Counted from the first letter of the stretch, positions 15,898 through 27,027 are shown. The stretch: DNA of 64,000 bases from Ga0077536 sp943370145 (GCA_943370145.1 CALRPY020000001.1:62001-126000), one strand, 5' to 3'. Made by a program: numbers and translations. The notes: generated from the sequence alone by a model not told the origin.

Positions 15898-17381
15898 TTT
15901 CCACCGGCTCCGAATGGAACTTCGATCTGATCGAGGAATACGAGCACGCGATCGCCGGCATCGCCGCCGACTTCCGCCTCGACACCTACCCCAACCAGAT
16001 CGAGATCGTCAGCGCAGAGCAGATGATGGATGCCTATTCGTCCGTCGGCATGCCCGTCGGCTACAGCCACTGGTCCTATGGCAAGGAGTTCGTGTCGGTC
16101 GAGCAGCGCTACCGGCGCGGGGAAATGGGGCTCGCCTACGAGATCGTCATCAACTCCAATCCCTGCATCGCTTACCTGATGGAGGAGAACACCCTGCCGA
16201 TGCAGGCCCTGGTGATTGCGCACGCGAGTTTCGGGCACAACTCGTTCTTCAAGGGCAACTACCTCTTCCGGACCTGGACATCCGCCGACTCCATCATCGA
16301 CTACCTGCTGTTCGCGCGTGACTACGTGCGGGACTGCGAGCAGCGCTACGGGGAAGAGGCGGTGGAAGCGGTGCTCGATTCCTGCCATGCGTTGCGGAAT
16401 TACGGCGTTGACCGGTGCAAGCGCCCCGCCCACCTCTCCCCGCTGCAGGAGCAGGCCCGCCAGCGCCAGCGCGAGGCGCAGCACCAGGCGGCCGTGAACG
16501 AACTTTGGCGCACGCTGCCGCAGCGCGGCGCCACGCCCGACCAGGAGCCGGCGGGGTTCTTCCCGGCGGAGCCCCAGGAGAACCTGCTGTATTTCATCGA
16601 GAAGAACGCGCCGCTGCTGGCGCCATGGCAGCGCGAACTCGTGCGCATCGTGCGCAAGCTCGCACAGTACTTCCACCCGCAGCGGCAGACGCAGGTGATG
16701 AACGAAGGCTGGGCGACGTTCTGGCACTACACGCTGTTGAACCGGCTCTACGACGAAGGCCGAGTCGATGACGCGTTCATGCTCGAATTCCTGACGTCGC
16801 ACACCAACGTCGTGGCCCAGCCGGGGTTCGACCAGGCGCGCTACGGCGGCATCAATCCGTATGCGCTCGGCTTCGCGATGATGCGGGACATCCGGCGCAT
16901 CTGCGAACAGCCGACCGCCGAGGACCGCGCGTGGTTTCCCGACCTCGCGGGCTCGGACTGGATCGCGAGCCTCGACTTCGCGATGCGCAACTACAAGGAT
17001 GAATCCTTCATCGCACAGTACCTGTCACCCCGGCTGATGCGCGAGATGCGCCTGTTCTCGATCGTCGACGACGACCGGCAGGAGGAGTACGAAGTCGCCG
17101 CCATCCATGAGGACAGCGGGTACCGGCGGCTGCGCGCCACGCTGGCAGCGCAATACGATCTCGCGACCCGCGAGCCCACCATCGAGGTCTGGCGGGTCGC
17201 TCGACGCGGCGATCGCTCGTTGACGCTGCGCCACCAGCAGCGCTCGCGGCGTCCGCTTGCCCCCGCGAGCGCCGACGCGCTCCGGCACGTCGCGCGCTTG
17301 TGGGGCTTTACCGTGCGGCTCGAAAGCATCCGGCCCGACGGCGGCGTCGAGTCGGTGCTGGAAGCGCAGCCCCAGCACTGA
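15882..17381 (+). CDS. SpoVR family protein (YcgB)
   Basis: A 499-residue homologue of E. coli YcgB and Bacillus SpoVR. It begins STGSEWNFDLIEEYEHAIAGIA and shows typical segments such as MPVGYSHWSYGKEF, IAYLMEENTLPMQALVIAHA and FHPQRQTQVMNEGWATFWHY. The His- and Glu-rich segments (HASFGHNSFFK, NEGWATFWHY) look like possible metal ligands, which is my reading of the sequence. The biochemical function is unknown; the family works with PrkA and YeaH in the stationary-phase or starvation response. Its ATG lies inside the end of yeaH (16-base overlap). The next gene, dinB, is 300 bases downstream. Confidence 0.95.
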   Translation: MRTRLISTGSEWNFDLIEEYEHAIAGIAADFRLDTYPNQIEIVSAEQMMDAYSSVGMPVGYSHWSYGKEFVSVEQRYRRGEMGLAYEIVINSNPCIAYLMEENTLPMQALVIAHASFGHNSFFKGNYLFRTWTSADSIIDYLLFARDYVRDCEQRYGEEAVEAVLDSCHALRNYGVDRCKRPAHLSPLQEQARQRQREAQHQAAVNELWRTLPQRGATPDQEPAGFFPAEPQENLLYFIEKNAPLLAPWQRELVRIVRKLAQYFHPQRQTQVMNEGWATFWHYTLLNRLYDEGRVDDAFMLEFLTSHTNVVAQPGFDQARYGGINPYALGFAMMRDIRRICEQPTAEDRAWFPDLAGSDWIASLDFAMRNYKDESFIAQYLSPRLMREMRLFSIVDDDRQEEYEVAAIHEDSGYRRLRATLAAQYDLATREPTIEVWRVARRGDRSLTLRHQQRSRRPLAPASADALRHVARLWGFTVRLESIRPDGGVESVLEAQPQH

Positions 17382-17680
17382 ACAGCGGTCGGGAGCACGG
17401 CGCCAGCGCCGCGCGGGCCGGCGGCGGGTGCGGCGCATGGTTTGAGAACCCGGCCGCCCGCACCCAGCCACACGCCAGCGTCGACAGGGAATTGCATGCA
17501 ACTGATCTTCACTTGCCGGGCCGCCGCCGGGCCCACCCATCGGCCGCCGTTGCAAGTGCTCCTCCTCGGCGTCGGGGGCAACGAGACGGGCTTCGGACCA
17601 GCTGGAACCACCTGACCGGGATGCCCACCCCTGGATCTGCGCCGTGGTTCTCTCCTGACCGCGACCGCTAGAATCTGCGC

Positions 17681-18784
17681 ATGAACGATGACGGACCGGA
17701 CCAGCTGCGCAAGATCATCCACGTCGACATGGATGCGTTCTACGCATCAGTGGCGCAGCGCGACGACCCCACGCTGCTCGGCAAGCCCGTGATCGTCGCG
17801 TGGCGCGGTCCGCGCTCGGTGGTCTGCGCGGCCTCCTACGAGGCGCGCCGCTACGGCGTGCGATCCGCGATGCCGGCGGTGCGTGCGGAGCGCCTGTGTC
17901 CACAGGGGGTGTTCGTCGCGCCCGACTTCGGCAGGTATCGCGCGGTGTCATCCGGCATCCACGCCATCTTCCGCCGCTACACGGACCTCGTGGAGCCGCT
18001 GTCGCTGGATGAAGCCTACCTCGACGTCACCGAGAACAAGCCGGGCATCGCGACCGCGACCGCCGTCGCCCGCAGCATCCGCGACGACATCCGGCGCGAG
18101 ACCGGGCTCACTGCCTCGGCGGGCGTGGCACCGAACAAGTACCTCGCGAAGATCGCCTCGGACTGGCGCAAGCCTGACGGCCTGTTCGTGATCCGGCCCG
18201 CCGAGGTCCTCGACTTTCTGACCGGGTTGCCGGTCACGCGGCTCCCGGGCGTCGGCAAGGCCACGGAACTGCAGCTGCAGGCACTGGGCGTCACGCTGGT
18301 GGGTGACCTGCGCGCTATCGATCGCCAGGTGCTCGTTGCGCGCTTCGGCCGCTACGGCCAGCGCCTCCACGAGCTCGCGCGCGGCAAGGACCTGCGTCCG
18401 GTCGTACCGCACCGTCCGGTGCAATCGATTTCGGCTGAACAGACCTTCGAACAGGACCTGCCGGCCGGCCTCGTCGAGGGCGCCCTGCCCGCGCTGGCCG
18501 AACAGGTCTGGCGCGCGGCCACGAAGCGCGAACGGGTGGGTCGCACGGTGGTGCTCAAGCTCAAGACAGCGGATTTCCGCCAGCTGACGCGTCACCTGAC
18601 GCCGCTCGCGCGGCCCAGCTGCGCCGAGGATATCCTCCAGTGCGGGCGCCAGCTGCTGGCGCGGGTCGGCGCCGGCAACGGCACGCACTATCGCCTGGCG
18701 GGGCTGGGCTTGAGCAATTTCATCGATACCGAAGACGAGCGCCAGGCGCCACTGTTCGACCCTGCCGCATCCGCCGGCGACTAA
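17681..18784 (+). CDS. dinB: DNA polymerase IV (Y-family translesion polymerase)
   Basis: A 367-residue Y-family polymerase. The catalytic acids are Asp16 in HVDMDAFYASV and Asp110-Glu111 in SLDEAYLD. The fingers motif VCAASYEARRYGVRSAMP, the helix-hairpin-helix VTRLPGVGKATE and the little-finger domain are all present. The C-terminus carries a beta-clamp binding motif, QAPLF, near residue 357. It bypasses damaged template bases. A TAGAAT -10 element (17669-17674) ends only six bases before the ATG, so the mRNA may be leaderless; I found no LexA box in the 300-base spacer upstream. A strong terminator follows. Confidence 0.96.
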   Translation: MNDDGPDQLRKIIHVDMDAFYASVAQRDDPTLLGKPVIVAWRGPRSVVCAASYEARRYGVRSAMPAVRAERLCPQGVFVAPDFGRYRAVSSGIHAIFRRYTDLVEPLSLDEAYLDVTENKPGIATATAVARSIRDDIRRETGLTASAGVAPNKYLAKIASDWRKPDGLFVIRPAEVLDFLTGLPVTRLPGVGKATELQLQALGVTLVGDLRAIDRQVLVARFGRYGQRLHELARGKDLRPVVPHRPVQSISAEQTFEQDLPAGLVEGALPALAEQVWRAATKRERVGRTVVLKLKTADFRQLTRHLTPLARPSCAEDILQCGRQLLARVGAGNGTHYRLAGLGLSNFIDTEDERQAPLFDPAASAGD

Positions 18785-18856
18785 AGCCGCGCCCGAATCC
18801 CGCCGCTATATCAAGCGGGCGGCGACTCCTCCCCTCCTTGTCTGCCGCCCGGCCTC

Positions 18857-18890
18857 ATGGGCCGGCCCCCCTGCCGGCCCATTTTTCTTT
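18857..18890 (+). terminator. Rho-independent terminator after dinB
   Basis: A perfect 10-bp stem ATGGGCCGGC / GCCGGCCCAT (18857-18866 and 18873-18882) with a six-base loop is followed by TTTTCTTT. It lies between convergent dinB and parC; the T-tract fits only dinB transcription. Confidence 0.9.
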
Positions 18891-18908
18891 CCGCGCGGGG
18901 CGCGGCGG

Positions 18909-21146
<2,238 letters not shown>

Positions 21147-21169
21147 TGCGTGTCATCCCTCCGCCGCGC

Positions 21170-23062
21170 TCAGGGCAGCGCGACGAGATTGCCCTTGCGC
21201 TCGAGCCACTCCCGGCGGTCGCCCGCACGCTTCTTGCCGAGCAGCATGTCCATCATCGTGTCCGTTGCACGGTCGTCGTCGATCGTCAACTGCACCAGGC
21301 GCCGTGAAGACGGCAGCATCGAGGTTTCACGCAGCTGTGACGGGTTCATTTCGCCGAGCCCCTTGAATCGCTGGATGTTGATCTTGCCCTTGATCCTGTC
21401 CGCCTGGATGCGCGCGACGAGCATGTCACGCTCCGAATCATCCAACGCGTAGAACACTTCCTTGCCCGCATCGATGCGATACAGCGGCGGCATCGCAACG
21501 AACACGTGGCCTGCGGCCACCACCGCACGGAAGTGGCGCACGAACAACGCGCACAGCAGCGTCGCGATGTGCGCGCCGTCGGAGTCGGCGTCGGCGAGGA
21601 TGCAGACCTTGCCGTAGCGCAGTCCCTCGAGATCCGCGCTGCCCGGATCCACGCCGATGGCGACCGCGATGTCGTGGACTTCCTGCGACGCGAGGACCTG
21701 CGTGGATTCGACTTCCCAGGTGTTCAGGATCTTGCCGCGCAGCGGCAGGATGGCCTGGAAATCCTTGTCGCGCGCCTGCTTCGCGGAACCGCCGGCCGAG
21801 TCGCCTTCGACCAGGAACAGCTCGGACTCGGCGAGGTCGTTCGACGTGCAGTCCGCAAGCTTGCCGGGCAATGCCGGTCCGCTACCGGTGACTTTCTTGC
21901 GCACTACCGCCTTGGCGGCCTTCATGCGCAATTGGGCGCGGTCAATCGCAAGTTGCGCGATGCGCTCGCCGGACTCCACGTGCTGGTGCAGCCACAGGCT
22001 GAAGGCGTCGCGGACCGCGGTGGCCACCAGCGCCGACGCCGCCTGGCTCGACAGCCGTTCCTTGGTCTGCCCGGAGAACTGGGGCTCGGTCATCTTCAGC
22101 GACAGCACGTAGGCGAGGCGCTCGGCGACGTCGTCCGCCGTGATCTTGAGGCCGCGCGTCAGCAGACTGCGGAACTCGCAGAATTCGCGCACGGCTTCCA
22201 GCAAGCCCTGGCGCAGGCCATTGACGTGGGTGCCACCCTGCGCGGTCGGCACGAGGTTCACGTAGCTCTCGTTGACCAGTTCGCCGTCATCGGCCCGCCA
22301 CTGCAGGGCCCAGGTCACCGCCGCCGTCTCACCTTCGCTGTGCCCCTGCACGGCCTCGGCCGGCACGAGATCGGCATCCGCCATCGCGGCGGCGAGATAG
22401 CCACGCAGACCGTCCTCGTAATGCCAGGTATCGGACTCGCCGGCCGCTTCGTCGCTGAGGGTCACCATCAGGCCCGGGCACAGCACGGCCTTCGCGCGGA
22501 GCAGGTGACGCAGGCGCGGCACCGCAAGCTTCACGGTGTCGAAGAACTGGCCATCGGGCCAGAAACGGATGCTCGTGCCGGTGTTCTGCCTGCCGACCCG
22601 TCCCGTCTCGGTCAGCGGCAGCGTGCGTTCGCCGCTGGCGAAGGCCATCGCGTATTCGATTCCGCCGCGCTTGACCCTGACGTCCAGCCGCGACGACAGC
22701 GCGTTGACCACCGATACGCCGACGCCGTGGAGCCCGCCCGAGAATTTGTAATTCTTGCCTGAGAACTTTCCGCCGGCGTGCAGCCGGGTGAGGATGACCT
22801 CGACCCCTGAAATCTGCTCGCCCGGATGGATGTCGACCGGCATGCCGCGACCGTCGTCGGCCACGGTGATCGATCCATCGGCGTGCAAGGTGACGTCGAT
22901 GCGCGAGCAGTGACCGGCCAGCGCCTCGTCGACGCTGTTGTCCACGACCTCCTGCACCAGATGGTTGGGCCGCGATGTATCCGTGTACATCCCCGGCCGT
23001 TTGCGCACCGGCTCCAGGCCGGTCAAGACCTCGATGTCAGCCGCGTCGTATCGCGCGCTCAC
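21170..23062 (-). CDS. parE: DNA topoisomerase IV subunit B
   Basis: A 630-residue GHKL-ATPase subunit, the same length as E. coli ParE. ATP-binding motifs are VDNSVDEALAG, VADDGRGMPVDIHPG and GGLHGVGVSVVNAL; the TOPRIM domain shows ELFLVEGDSAGGSAKQARD and ILADADSDGAHI. The short form, without the GyrB insertion, supports ParE. It hydrolyses ATP to drive strand passage by the ParC dimer. The ATG at 23062 is 100 bases downstream of the DUF3501 stop, with a strong hairpin between, so parE-parC probably has its own promoter. Confidence 0.95.
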   Translation of the reverse strand: MSARYDAADIEVLTGLEPVRKRPGMYTDTSRPNHLVQEVVDNSVDEALAGHCSRIDVTLHADGSITVADDGRGMPVDIHPGEQISGVEVILTRLHAGGKFSGKNYKFSGGLHGVGVSVVNALSSRLDVRVKRGGIEYAMAFASGERTLPLTETGRVGRQNTGTSIRFWPDGQFFDTVKLAVPRLRHLLRAKAVLCPGLMVTLSDEAAGESDTWHYEDGLRGYLAAAMADADLVPAEAVQGHSEGETAAVTWALQWRADDGELVNESYVNLVPTAQGGTHVNGLRQGLLEAVREFCEFRSLLTRGLKITADDVAERLAYVLSLKMTEPQFSGQTKERLSSQAASALVATAVRDAFSLWLHQHVESGERIAQLAIDRAQLRMKAAKAVVRKKVTGSGPALPGKLADCTSNDLAESELFLVEGDSAGGSAKQARDKDFQAILPLRGKILNTWEVESTQVLASQEVHDIAVAIGVDPGSADLEGLRYGKVCILADADSDGAHIATLLCALFVRHFRAVVAAGHVFVAMPPLYRIDAGKEVFYALDDSERDMLVARIQADRIKGKINIQRFKGLGEMNPSQLRETSMLPSSRRLVQLTIDDDRATDTMMDMLLGKKRAGDRREWLERKGNLVALP

Positions 23063-23096
23063 CCGTCGCTCCCTGTGGATGTCGTCGTTGAGGAGG

Positions 23097-23121
23097 GCCG
23101 CCGGCCAAGGGGGCCGGCGGC
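23097..23121 (-). terminator. Strong GC hairpin between DUF3501 gene and parE
   Basis: A perfect 10-bp stem GCCGCCGGCC / GGCCGGCGGC with a five-base loop lies 40 bases after the DUF3501 stop. No T-tract follows on either strand, so it may be a weak terminator, a pause site or an mRNA-end stabiliser. Confidence 0.45.
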
Positions 23122-23162
23122 ATCAAGCAGCGCGCGGATGGTGGTGCAAGCCCAGCGCGCGG

Positions 23163-23759
23163 TCAAGCCAGATCGTTGGCGAGGGAGGCCCGCACCGATT
23201 CCGGCGCCGGGTCGAGGCTGTAGGTGTAGACCGGGTGTGACACGCCGATGGAAATCGGTGCGCCGGCGCGCGCCGCGGCGACCATGTCGGCCGACAACTG
23301 GAAGCGCACGAAATGCACCGCCGCAGTCTTCTGCTCCTTCGAGCGCTCCATGTCCTCGTCGGCGATGCCCTTGACGCGCGCGCCGCCGCCAACCTGGATC
23401 CACAGCTCGTGCTCGATGCCCACCAGTCGCTCGAGCGCGACGCGGCGCTCCTCGATGTCCGGGTATTCGATCATGAACGTGGCCTTCCAGTTGTCGCCAT
23501 CCGGGATCAGCGGGGTGTAGGCGTCCAGTTCCTCCTGGATGGCTTCGGGTTCGAAGATGCGCTCGATGCGCAGCATCTCCTGCACCTGGTACTGGATGGT
23601 GAGGCGATCCTCGAAGTAGAGCGTGGCATGCGCGCCCAGCGCGACCTGGCGGGTCGCCTTGTGCGCGAGCACGCGCTCGCGGAAGGCCGCGCGCTCGGCG
23701 TGATAGCGTTCCAGGGAGACCAGGTCGTCACGGGTCAATTTGGGTCTTGAGTCGGCCAT
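23163..23759 (-). CDS. DUF3501 family protein
   Basis: A 198-residue cytoplasmic protein of the DUF3501 family, beginning KLTRDDLVSLERYHAERAAFRERVLAHK with a conserved segment ATLYFEDRLTIQYQVQEMLRIER. It has no cysteine cluster, signal peptide or membrane segment. The family has no assigned biochemical function. In many proteobacteria it is found beside a GlpC-like Fe-S protein and rubrerythrin, exactly as here: the Fe-S gene ends three bases before its ATG. A role in peroxide or redox stress handling is inferred from this constant partnership only. Confidence 0.88.
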   Translation of the reverse strand: MADSRPKLTRDDLVSLERYHAERAAFRERVLAHKATRQVALGAHATLYFEDRLTIQYQVQEMLRIERIFEPEAIQEELDAYTPLIPDGDNWKATFMIEYPDIEERRVALERLVGIEHELWIQVGGGARVKGIADEDMERSKEQKTAAVHFVRFQLSADMVAAARAGAPISIGVSHPVYTYSLDPAPESVRASLANDLA

Positions 23760-23762
23760 GTT

Positions 23763-25103
23763 TCAGATTCCGTAGGCTTGTCGCAACAGCGTGAAGGCGG
23801 ACGTCGCCTCGTTCTTCGCGACGCCCTGTTCAATCAGCTCGCCCGCCATCGGGCAGTCGCTGAGGTAGTGGTCGTATTGTCCGTCCTTGATACGGCTGAC
23901 CACCGGTGCGCAGATCTTTTTCGCGAAGGCATAGTTCTCGGCCTTGACCGCATAAGTGCCGTCGTGACCCGAGCAGCGCTCGATCGACGTGACCTTGGTC
24001 TCGGGCACGAGTTCGAGCACTTCCTTCGTCTTCAGGCCGATGTTCTGCACGCGCTGATGGCAGGGCACGTGATGGGCGATCGTGCCCAGCTGCCCCTGGA
24101 AGTCGGTCTTCAGCAGGCCGGCCTTGTGGCGCAGAATCAGGTACTCGAAGGGGTCGAAAAAGGCCTGCTTGAGGCGTTGCACCGCCGCGTCCCCGGGGAA
24201 CATCAGCGGCAGCTCCTGCTTGAACATCAGCACGCAGCTCGGGATCGGGGCAATCAGGTCGTAACCCTGCTCCACCAGCGGCAGCAGGTGCTGCACGTTC
24301 TGGTCCTTGTGCTTCGCGACCGTTTCGAGGTCGCCCAGCTCGAGCTTGGGCATGCCGCAGCAGACTTCGTCGCCCGTGAGCCTGACTTCGATGCCGTTGT
24401 GCCGGAAGATTTCGACCATGTCCTCCACGACCTGCGGCGAATTCCGGTTGCCGTAACAGGTGAGGAAGATCGCGACCTTGCCCGTCGTCTCGGGCGTCGC
24501 AACCGGGGCGGCCGTCGCGGCGGGCAGCTTGCCCAGGCGCTTGCGCGCGGTGTTGCTCTCGAAGCGCGGCAGCGGCGCGTCGGCGTGGATGCCCATGAAC
24601 TTCTGCAGCGCCTGGCGCGCCGGCTTCGCCTGGTTGACGGCGTTGACCGTCTGCGCGACGACCGGGATCGACGCCAGCTTGCCGACCGCATCGGTCGCCG
24701 TCAGCACCTTGTCGCGCAGGCTGGTCTCGCCGTCCTTGAACTTCACCGCCTTGGCCCGCAGCATCAGGTGCGGGTAGTCGACGTTCCATTCGTGAGGGGG
24801 GACGTAGGGACATTTCGTCATGTAGCAGAGGTCGCACAGGTAGCACTGGTCGACGACCTTCCAATAGTCCTCTTTCTTCACGCCGTCGACTTCCATCGTC
24901 GGCGATTCGTCGACGAGGTCGAACAGGACCGGGAAGGAGTTGCACAGGCTTACGCAACGCCGGCAGCCGTGGCAGATGTCGTAGACGCGTTCGAGTTCGT
25001 GGAACAGATCGTCCTTGTCGTAGAACTTCTCGCTCTTCCAGTCCAGCGGGTGCCGGGTCGGCGCCTCGAGACTGCCTTCTCTCCTGCCACTACCTGCTGC
25101 CAT
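23763..25103 (-). CDS. GlpC/HdrD-like Fe-S oxidoreductase
   Basis: A 446-residue soluble protein. The N-terminal ferredoxin domain has two [4Fe-4S] motifs, CHGCRRCVSLC and CYLCDLCYMTKC. The C-terminal half has CCG-type elements (DEVCCGMPK, VPCHQR, ERCSGHDG and DCPMAG) that in HdrD/GlpC bind a further cluster. There is no membrane anchor. Family members pass electrons between a soluble donor and quinone or disulfide partners. The ATG at 25103 has an ideal GGGAGGAA ribosome-binding site, which rules out the ATG at 25118 that lies upstream of it. It sits between rubrerythrin and DUF3501, so it may be the electron donor for peroxide reduction by rubrerythrin (inference). Confidence 0.9.
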   Translation of the reverse strand: MAAGSGRREGSLEAPTRHPLDWKSEKFYDKDDLFHELERVYDICHGCRRCVSLCNSFPVLFDLVDESPTMEVDGVKKEDYWKVVDQCYLCDLCYMTKCPYVPPHEWNVDYPHLMLRAKAVKFKDGETSLRDKVLTATDAVGKLASIPVVAQTVNAVNQAKPARQALQKFMGIHADAPLPRFESNTARKRLGKLPAATAAPVATPETTGKVAIFLTCYGNRNSPQVVEDMVEIFRHNGIEVRLTGDEVCCGMPKLELGDLETVAKHKDQNVQHLLPLVEQGYDLIAPIPSCVLMFKQELPLMFPGDAAVQRLKQAFFDPFEYLILRHKAGLLKTDFQGQLGTIAHHVPCHQRVQNIGLKTKEVLELVPETKVTSIERCSGHDGTYAVKAENYAFAKKICAPVVSRIKDGQYDHYLSDCPMAGELIEQGVAKNEATSAFTLLRQAYGI

Positions 25104-25159
25104 AACGGTTCCTCCCACCTGCGGCGCGCTGCGCCGTCACATTGTTGCCTCGCAAGAAC

Positions 25160-25187
25160 GATGAAGCCGGGCGAGCCCGGCTTCATC
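25160..25187 (-). terminator. Hairpin between rubrerythrin and GlpC-like genes
   Basis: A perfect 12-bp stem GATGAAGCCGGG / CCCGGCTTCATC with a four-base loop lies 24 bases after the rubrerythrin stop. The sequence after it on the minus strand (GTTCTTGCG) is only weakly T-rich. It probably acts as a partial terminator or 3'-end stabiliser that makes rubrerythrin mRNA more abundant than the downstream genes. Confidence 0.6.
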
Positions 25188-25210
25188 GGTGGTCAACGCC
25201 TGGTTGGCGT

Positions 25211-25630
25211 TCAGCCCATCGAGTCCAGCGCCTTCTGGAAACGGTTGGCGTGCGAGCGCTCGGCCTTGGCCAGCGTCTCGAACCAGTCGGCGATTTCGGC
25301 GAAGCCTTCGTCGCGCGCCGTCTTGGCCATGCCCGGGTACATGTCGGTGTACTCGTGGGTTTCGCCGGCAATCGACGCCTTCAGGTTCAGCTGCGTGGTG
25401 CCGATCGGCTCGCCCGTGGCCGGGTCGCCGACTTCTTCGAGGTATTCGAGGTGGCCGTGCGCGTGGCCGGTCTCGCCCTCCGCGGTGGAGCGGAACACGG
25501 CGGAGATGTCGTTGAAGCCTTCCACGTCGGCCTTCTGCGCGAAATACAGGTAACGGCGGTTGGCCTGCGATTCGCCTGCGAAGGCTGCCTTCAGGTTGTC
25601 TTCGGTCTTGGTGCCCTTGAGTGACGGCAT
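25211..25630 (-). CDS. Rubrerythrin (erythrin type, no rubredoxin domain)
   Basis: A 139-residue ferritin-like diiron protein. Iron ligands are in GTKTEDNLKAAFAGESQANRR, STAEGETGHAHGHLEY and TLAKAERSHANRFQKAL, giving the paired ExxH motifs of rubrerythrins. The C-terminal rubredoxin domain of classical rubrerythrin is absent, so it needs an external electron donor. It reduces hydrogen peroxide in the cytoplasm. Start MPSLKG is preceded by GGAGGA. It is the first gene of an operon with the GlpC-like and DUF3501 genes. A perfect palindrome lies 70 bases upstream, and a 7-bp hairpin (25660-25680) sits in the leader. Confidence 0.93.
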   Translation of the reverse strand: MPSLKGTKTEDNLKAAFAGESQANRRYLYFAQKADVEGFNDISAVFRSTAEGETGHAHGHLEYLEEVGDPATGEPIGTTQLNLKASIAGETHEYTDMYPGMAKTARDEGFAEIADWFETLAKAERSHANRFQKALDSMG

Positions 25631-25700
25631 ATTGCGATCCTCCATCGTCGGTGGTTGATGGAGCGCTTACGTGGCGCTCCAAAATTCGGTTCAGATGAAA

Positions 25701-25717
25701 TTTAGACTGAGTCTAAA
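25701..25717. promoter_or_regulatory. Perfect 17-bp palindrome, candidate operator of the rubrerythrin operon
   Basis: TTTAGACTGAGTCTAAA is a perfect palindrome around a central base, in an AT-rich pocket between rubrerythrin (minus) and xseB (plus). It lies about 70 bases upstream of the rubrerythrin ATG, where a promoter is expected. The size and symmetry suit a dimeric winged-helix repressor. A redox-sensing regulator such as an Rrf2-family protein is plausible but not shown; no regulator gene is adjacent. Confidence 0.6.
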
Positions 25718-25835
25718 CTTGAACTCACTCTAATCAGGCGCCTGTTCGAATGCAAGCCCGTCGGGCCTGAAGACGCCACCGCATTGCCCAGCCTGCGTCG
25801 CGTCTGTACAGTGCCCGCGCTCGCGCCGCTCCACA

Positions 25836-26126
25836 GTGAATGCCCAGCCCGTGAAAAAACGTTCTTCGCCGAACTTCGAAACCGACCTCGCCGAGCTCGA
25901 ACTGCTGGTCGCGCGCATGGAGCGTGGCGATCTGAGCCTCGAGGAGGCCATCGGGACCTTCGAACGCGGTGTCGCCCTCGCCAGATCCTGCCAGCAGGCG
26001 CTGCGTGATGCCGAGCAGAAGGTGCAGCGCCTGAGCCAGAACGCCGGCGGTGAACACCTGGAACCGCTTCCCCCTTCAACCCCAGGCAACGACGACGAAG
26101 AGGCCCCGGACGAGGATGAACTTTGA
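25836..26126 (+). CDS. xseB: Exodeoxyribonuclease VII small subunit
   Basis: A 96-residue subunit. The family core is clear: FETDLAELELLVARMERGDLSLEEAIGTFERGVALARSCQQAL, two helices that bind the XseA nuclease. A long acidic tail (about residues 74-96, GNDDEEAPDEDEL) follows. With XseA, encoded elsewhere, it degrades single-stranded DNA. The stop overlaps the ispA start by 11 bases, the usual xseB-ispA arrangement of proteobacteria; dxs does not follow here. Confidence 0.93.
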   Translation: MNAQPVKKRSSPNFETDLAELELLVARMERGDLSLEEAIGTFERGVALARSCQQALRDAEQKVQRLSQNAGGEHLEPLPPSTPGNDDEEAPDEDEL

Positions 26127-27006
26127 GGAACAGTTGAAGGCACACCAGCAGCGCGCCGAACGCGCCCTGGACCGCTGGCTGCCCACCACCGACACTGAAC
26201 CGAGCCGCCTGCACGAGGCGATGCGCTATGCAGTGCTGGGCCCCGGCAAGCGCGTGCGCCCGGTGCTGGTCTACGCGACCGGGCAGGCGCTCGAGGCGAA
26301 CCTGGACCAGCTGGACAGCAGCGCCGCGGCGGTCGAGTTCATCCACGCCTATTCCCTCGTCCACGACGATCTCCCGGCGATGGACAACGACGATCTGCGG
26401 CGGGGTCGGCCGACCTGCCATCGCGCCTTCGACGAAGCCACCGCGATCCTCGCCGGCGACGCGCTGCAGGCGCTGGCCTTCCGCGCGCTCGCCCACGACA
26501 GCCTGCTGCAGGTACCCGCGGCGCGCCGGATCGAGATGATCACGCTGCTCGCGGACGCCAGCGGCTCGCTGGGCATGGCGGGCGGTCAGGCGATCGATCT
26601 CGCGGCCGTGGGCCAGAAACTGACGCTCGCGCAGCTGGAGAACATGCACCTCCACAAGACGGGCGCGCTGATTCGCGCCAGCGTGCAACTGGGTTTCATG
26701 GCTGCGGGCGGTCTCGACCGGGAAGCCGAATCCGCCCTCGACCTCTACGCCCGGTGCATCGGACTCGCCTTCCAGGTGCACGACGATATCCTCGACGTCG
26801 AAGGCGCGACCGAGGTCATCGGCAAACCCCAGGGCTCCGACGTCGATCGCGACAAACCCACCTATCCGAACATCCTCGGCATGGCCCAGGCCAAGGCCAC
26901 CGCGCAACGTCTGTGCGACGACGCGGTCGCCTCGCTGGCGGGCTTCGGTCCCGGCGCCGACACCCTGCGCCTGCTCGCGAGCTACATCGTCAAGCGCGAC
27001 CGCTGA
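26116..27006 (+). CDS. ispA: Polyprenyl (farnesyl) diphosphate synthase
   Basis: A 296-residue trans-prenyltransferase of the IspA type, which condenses isopentenyl diphosphate with dimethylallyl and geranyl diphosphate to give farnesyl diphosphate. The first aspartate-rich motif is DDLPAMDNDD and the second is DDILD. The GPGKRVRP and MAGGQAIDL segments are also present. The start MNFEEQLKAHQ within the end of xseB is chosen because the N-terminus then matches the family length; the frame's ATG at 26050 would be antisense-like sequence in xseB's tail. The next gene, mazG, is convergent. Confidence 0.94.
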   Translation: MNFEEQLKAHQQRAERALDRWLPTTDTEPSRLHEAMRYAVLGPGKRVRPVLVYATGQALEANLDQLDSSAAAVEFIHAYSLVHDDLPAMDNDDLRRGRPTCHRAFDEATAILAGDALQALAFRALAHDSLLQVPAARRIEMITLLADASGSLGMAGGQAIDLAAVGQKLTLAQLENMHLHKTGALIRASVQLGFMAAGGLDREAESALDLYARCIGLAFQVHDDILDVEGATEVIGKPQGSDVDRDKPTYPNILGMAQAKATAQRLCDDAVASLAGFGPGADTLRLLASYIVKRDR

Positions 27007-27027
27007 GCGGTCGCACCCGCCTGTCAC

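Noticed and set aside
17382..17680. Search for a LexA box or small RNA upstream of dinB
   Set aside because: Only GC-rich imperfect hairpins were seen; no LexA dyad and no terminator-like structure.
23778..25553. 591-codon plus-strand frame
   Set aside because: Antisense to the GlpC-like and rubrerythrin genes, both well supported by cysteine and diiron motifs.
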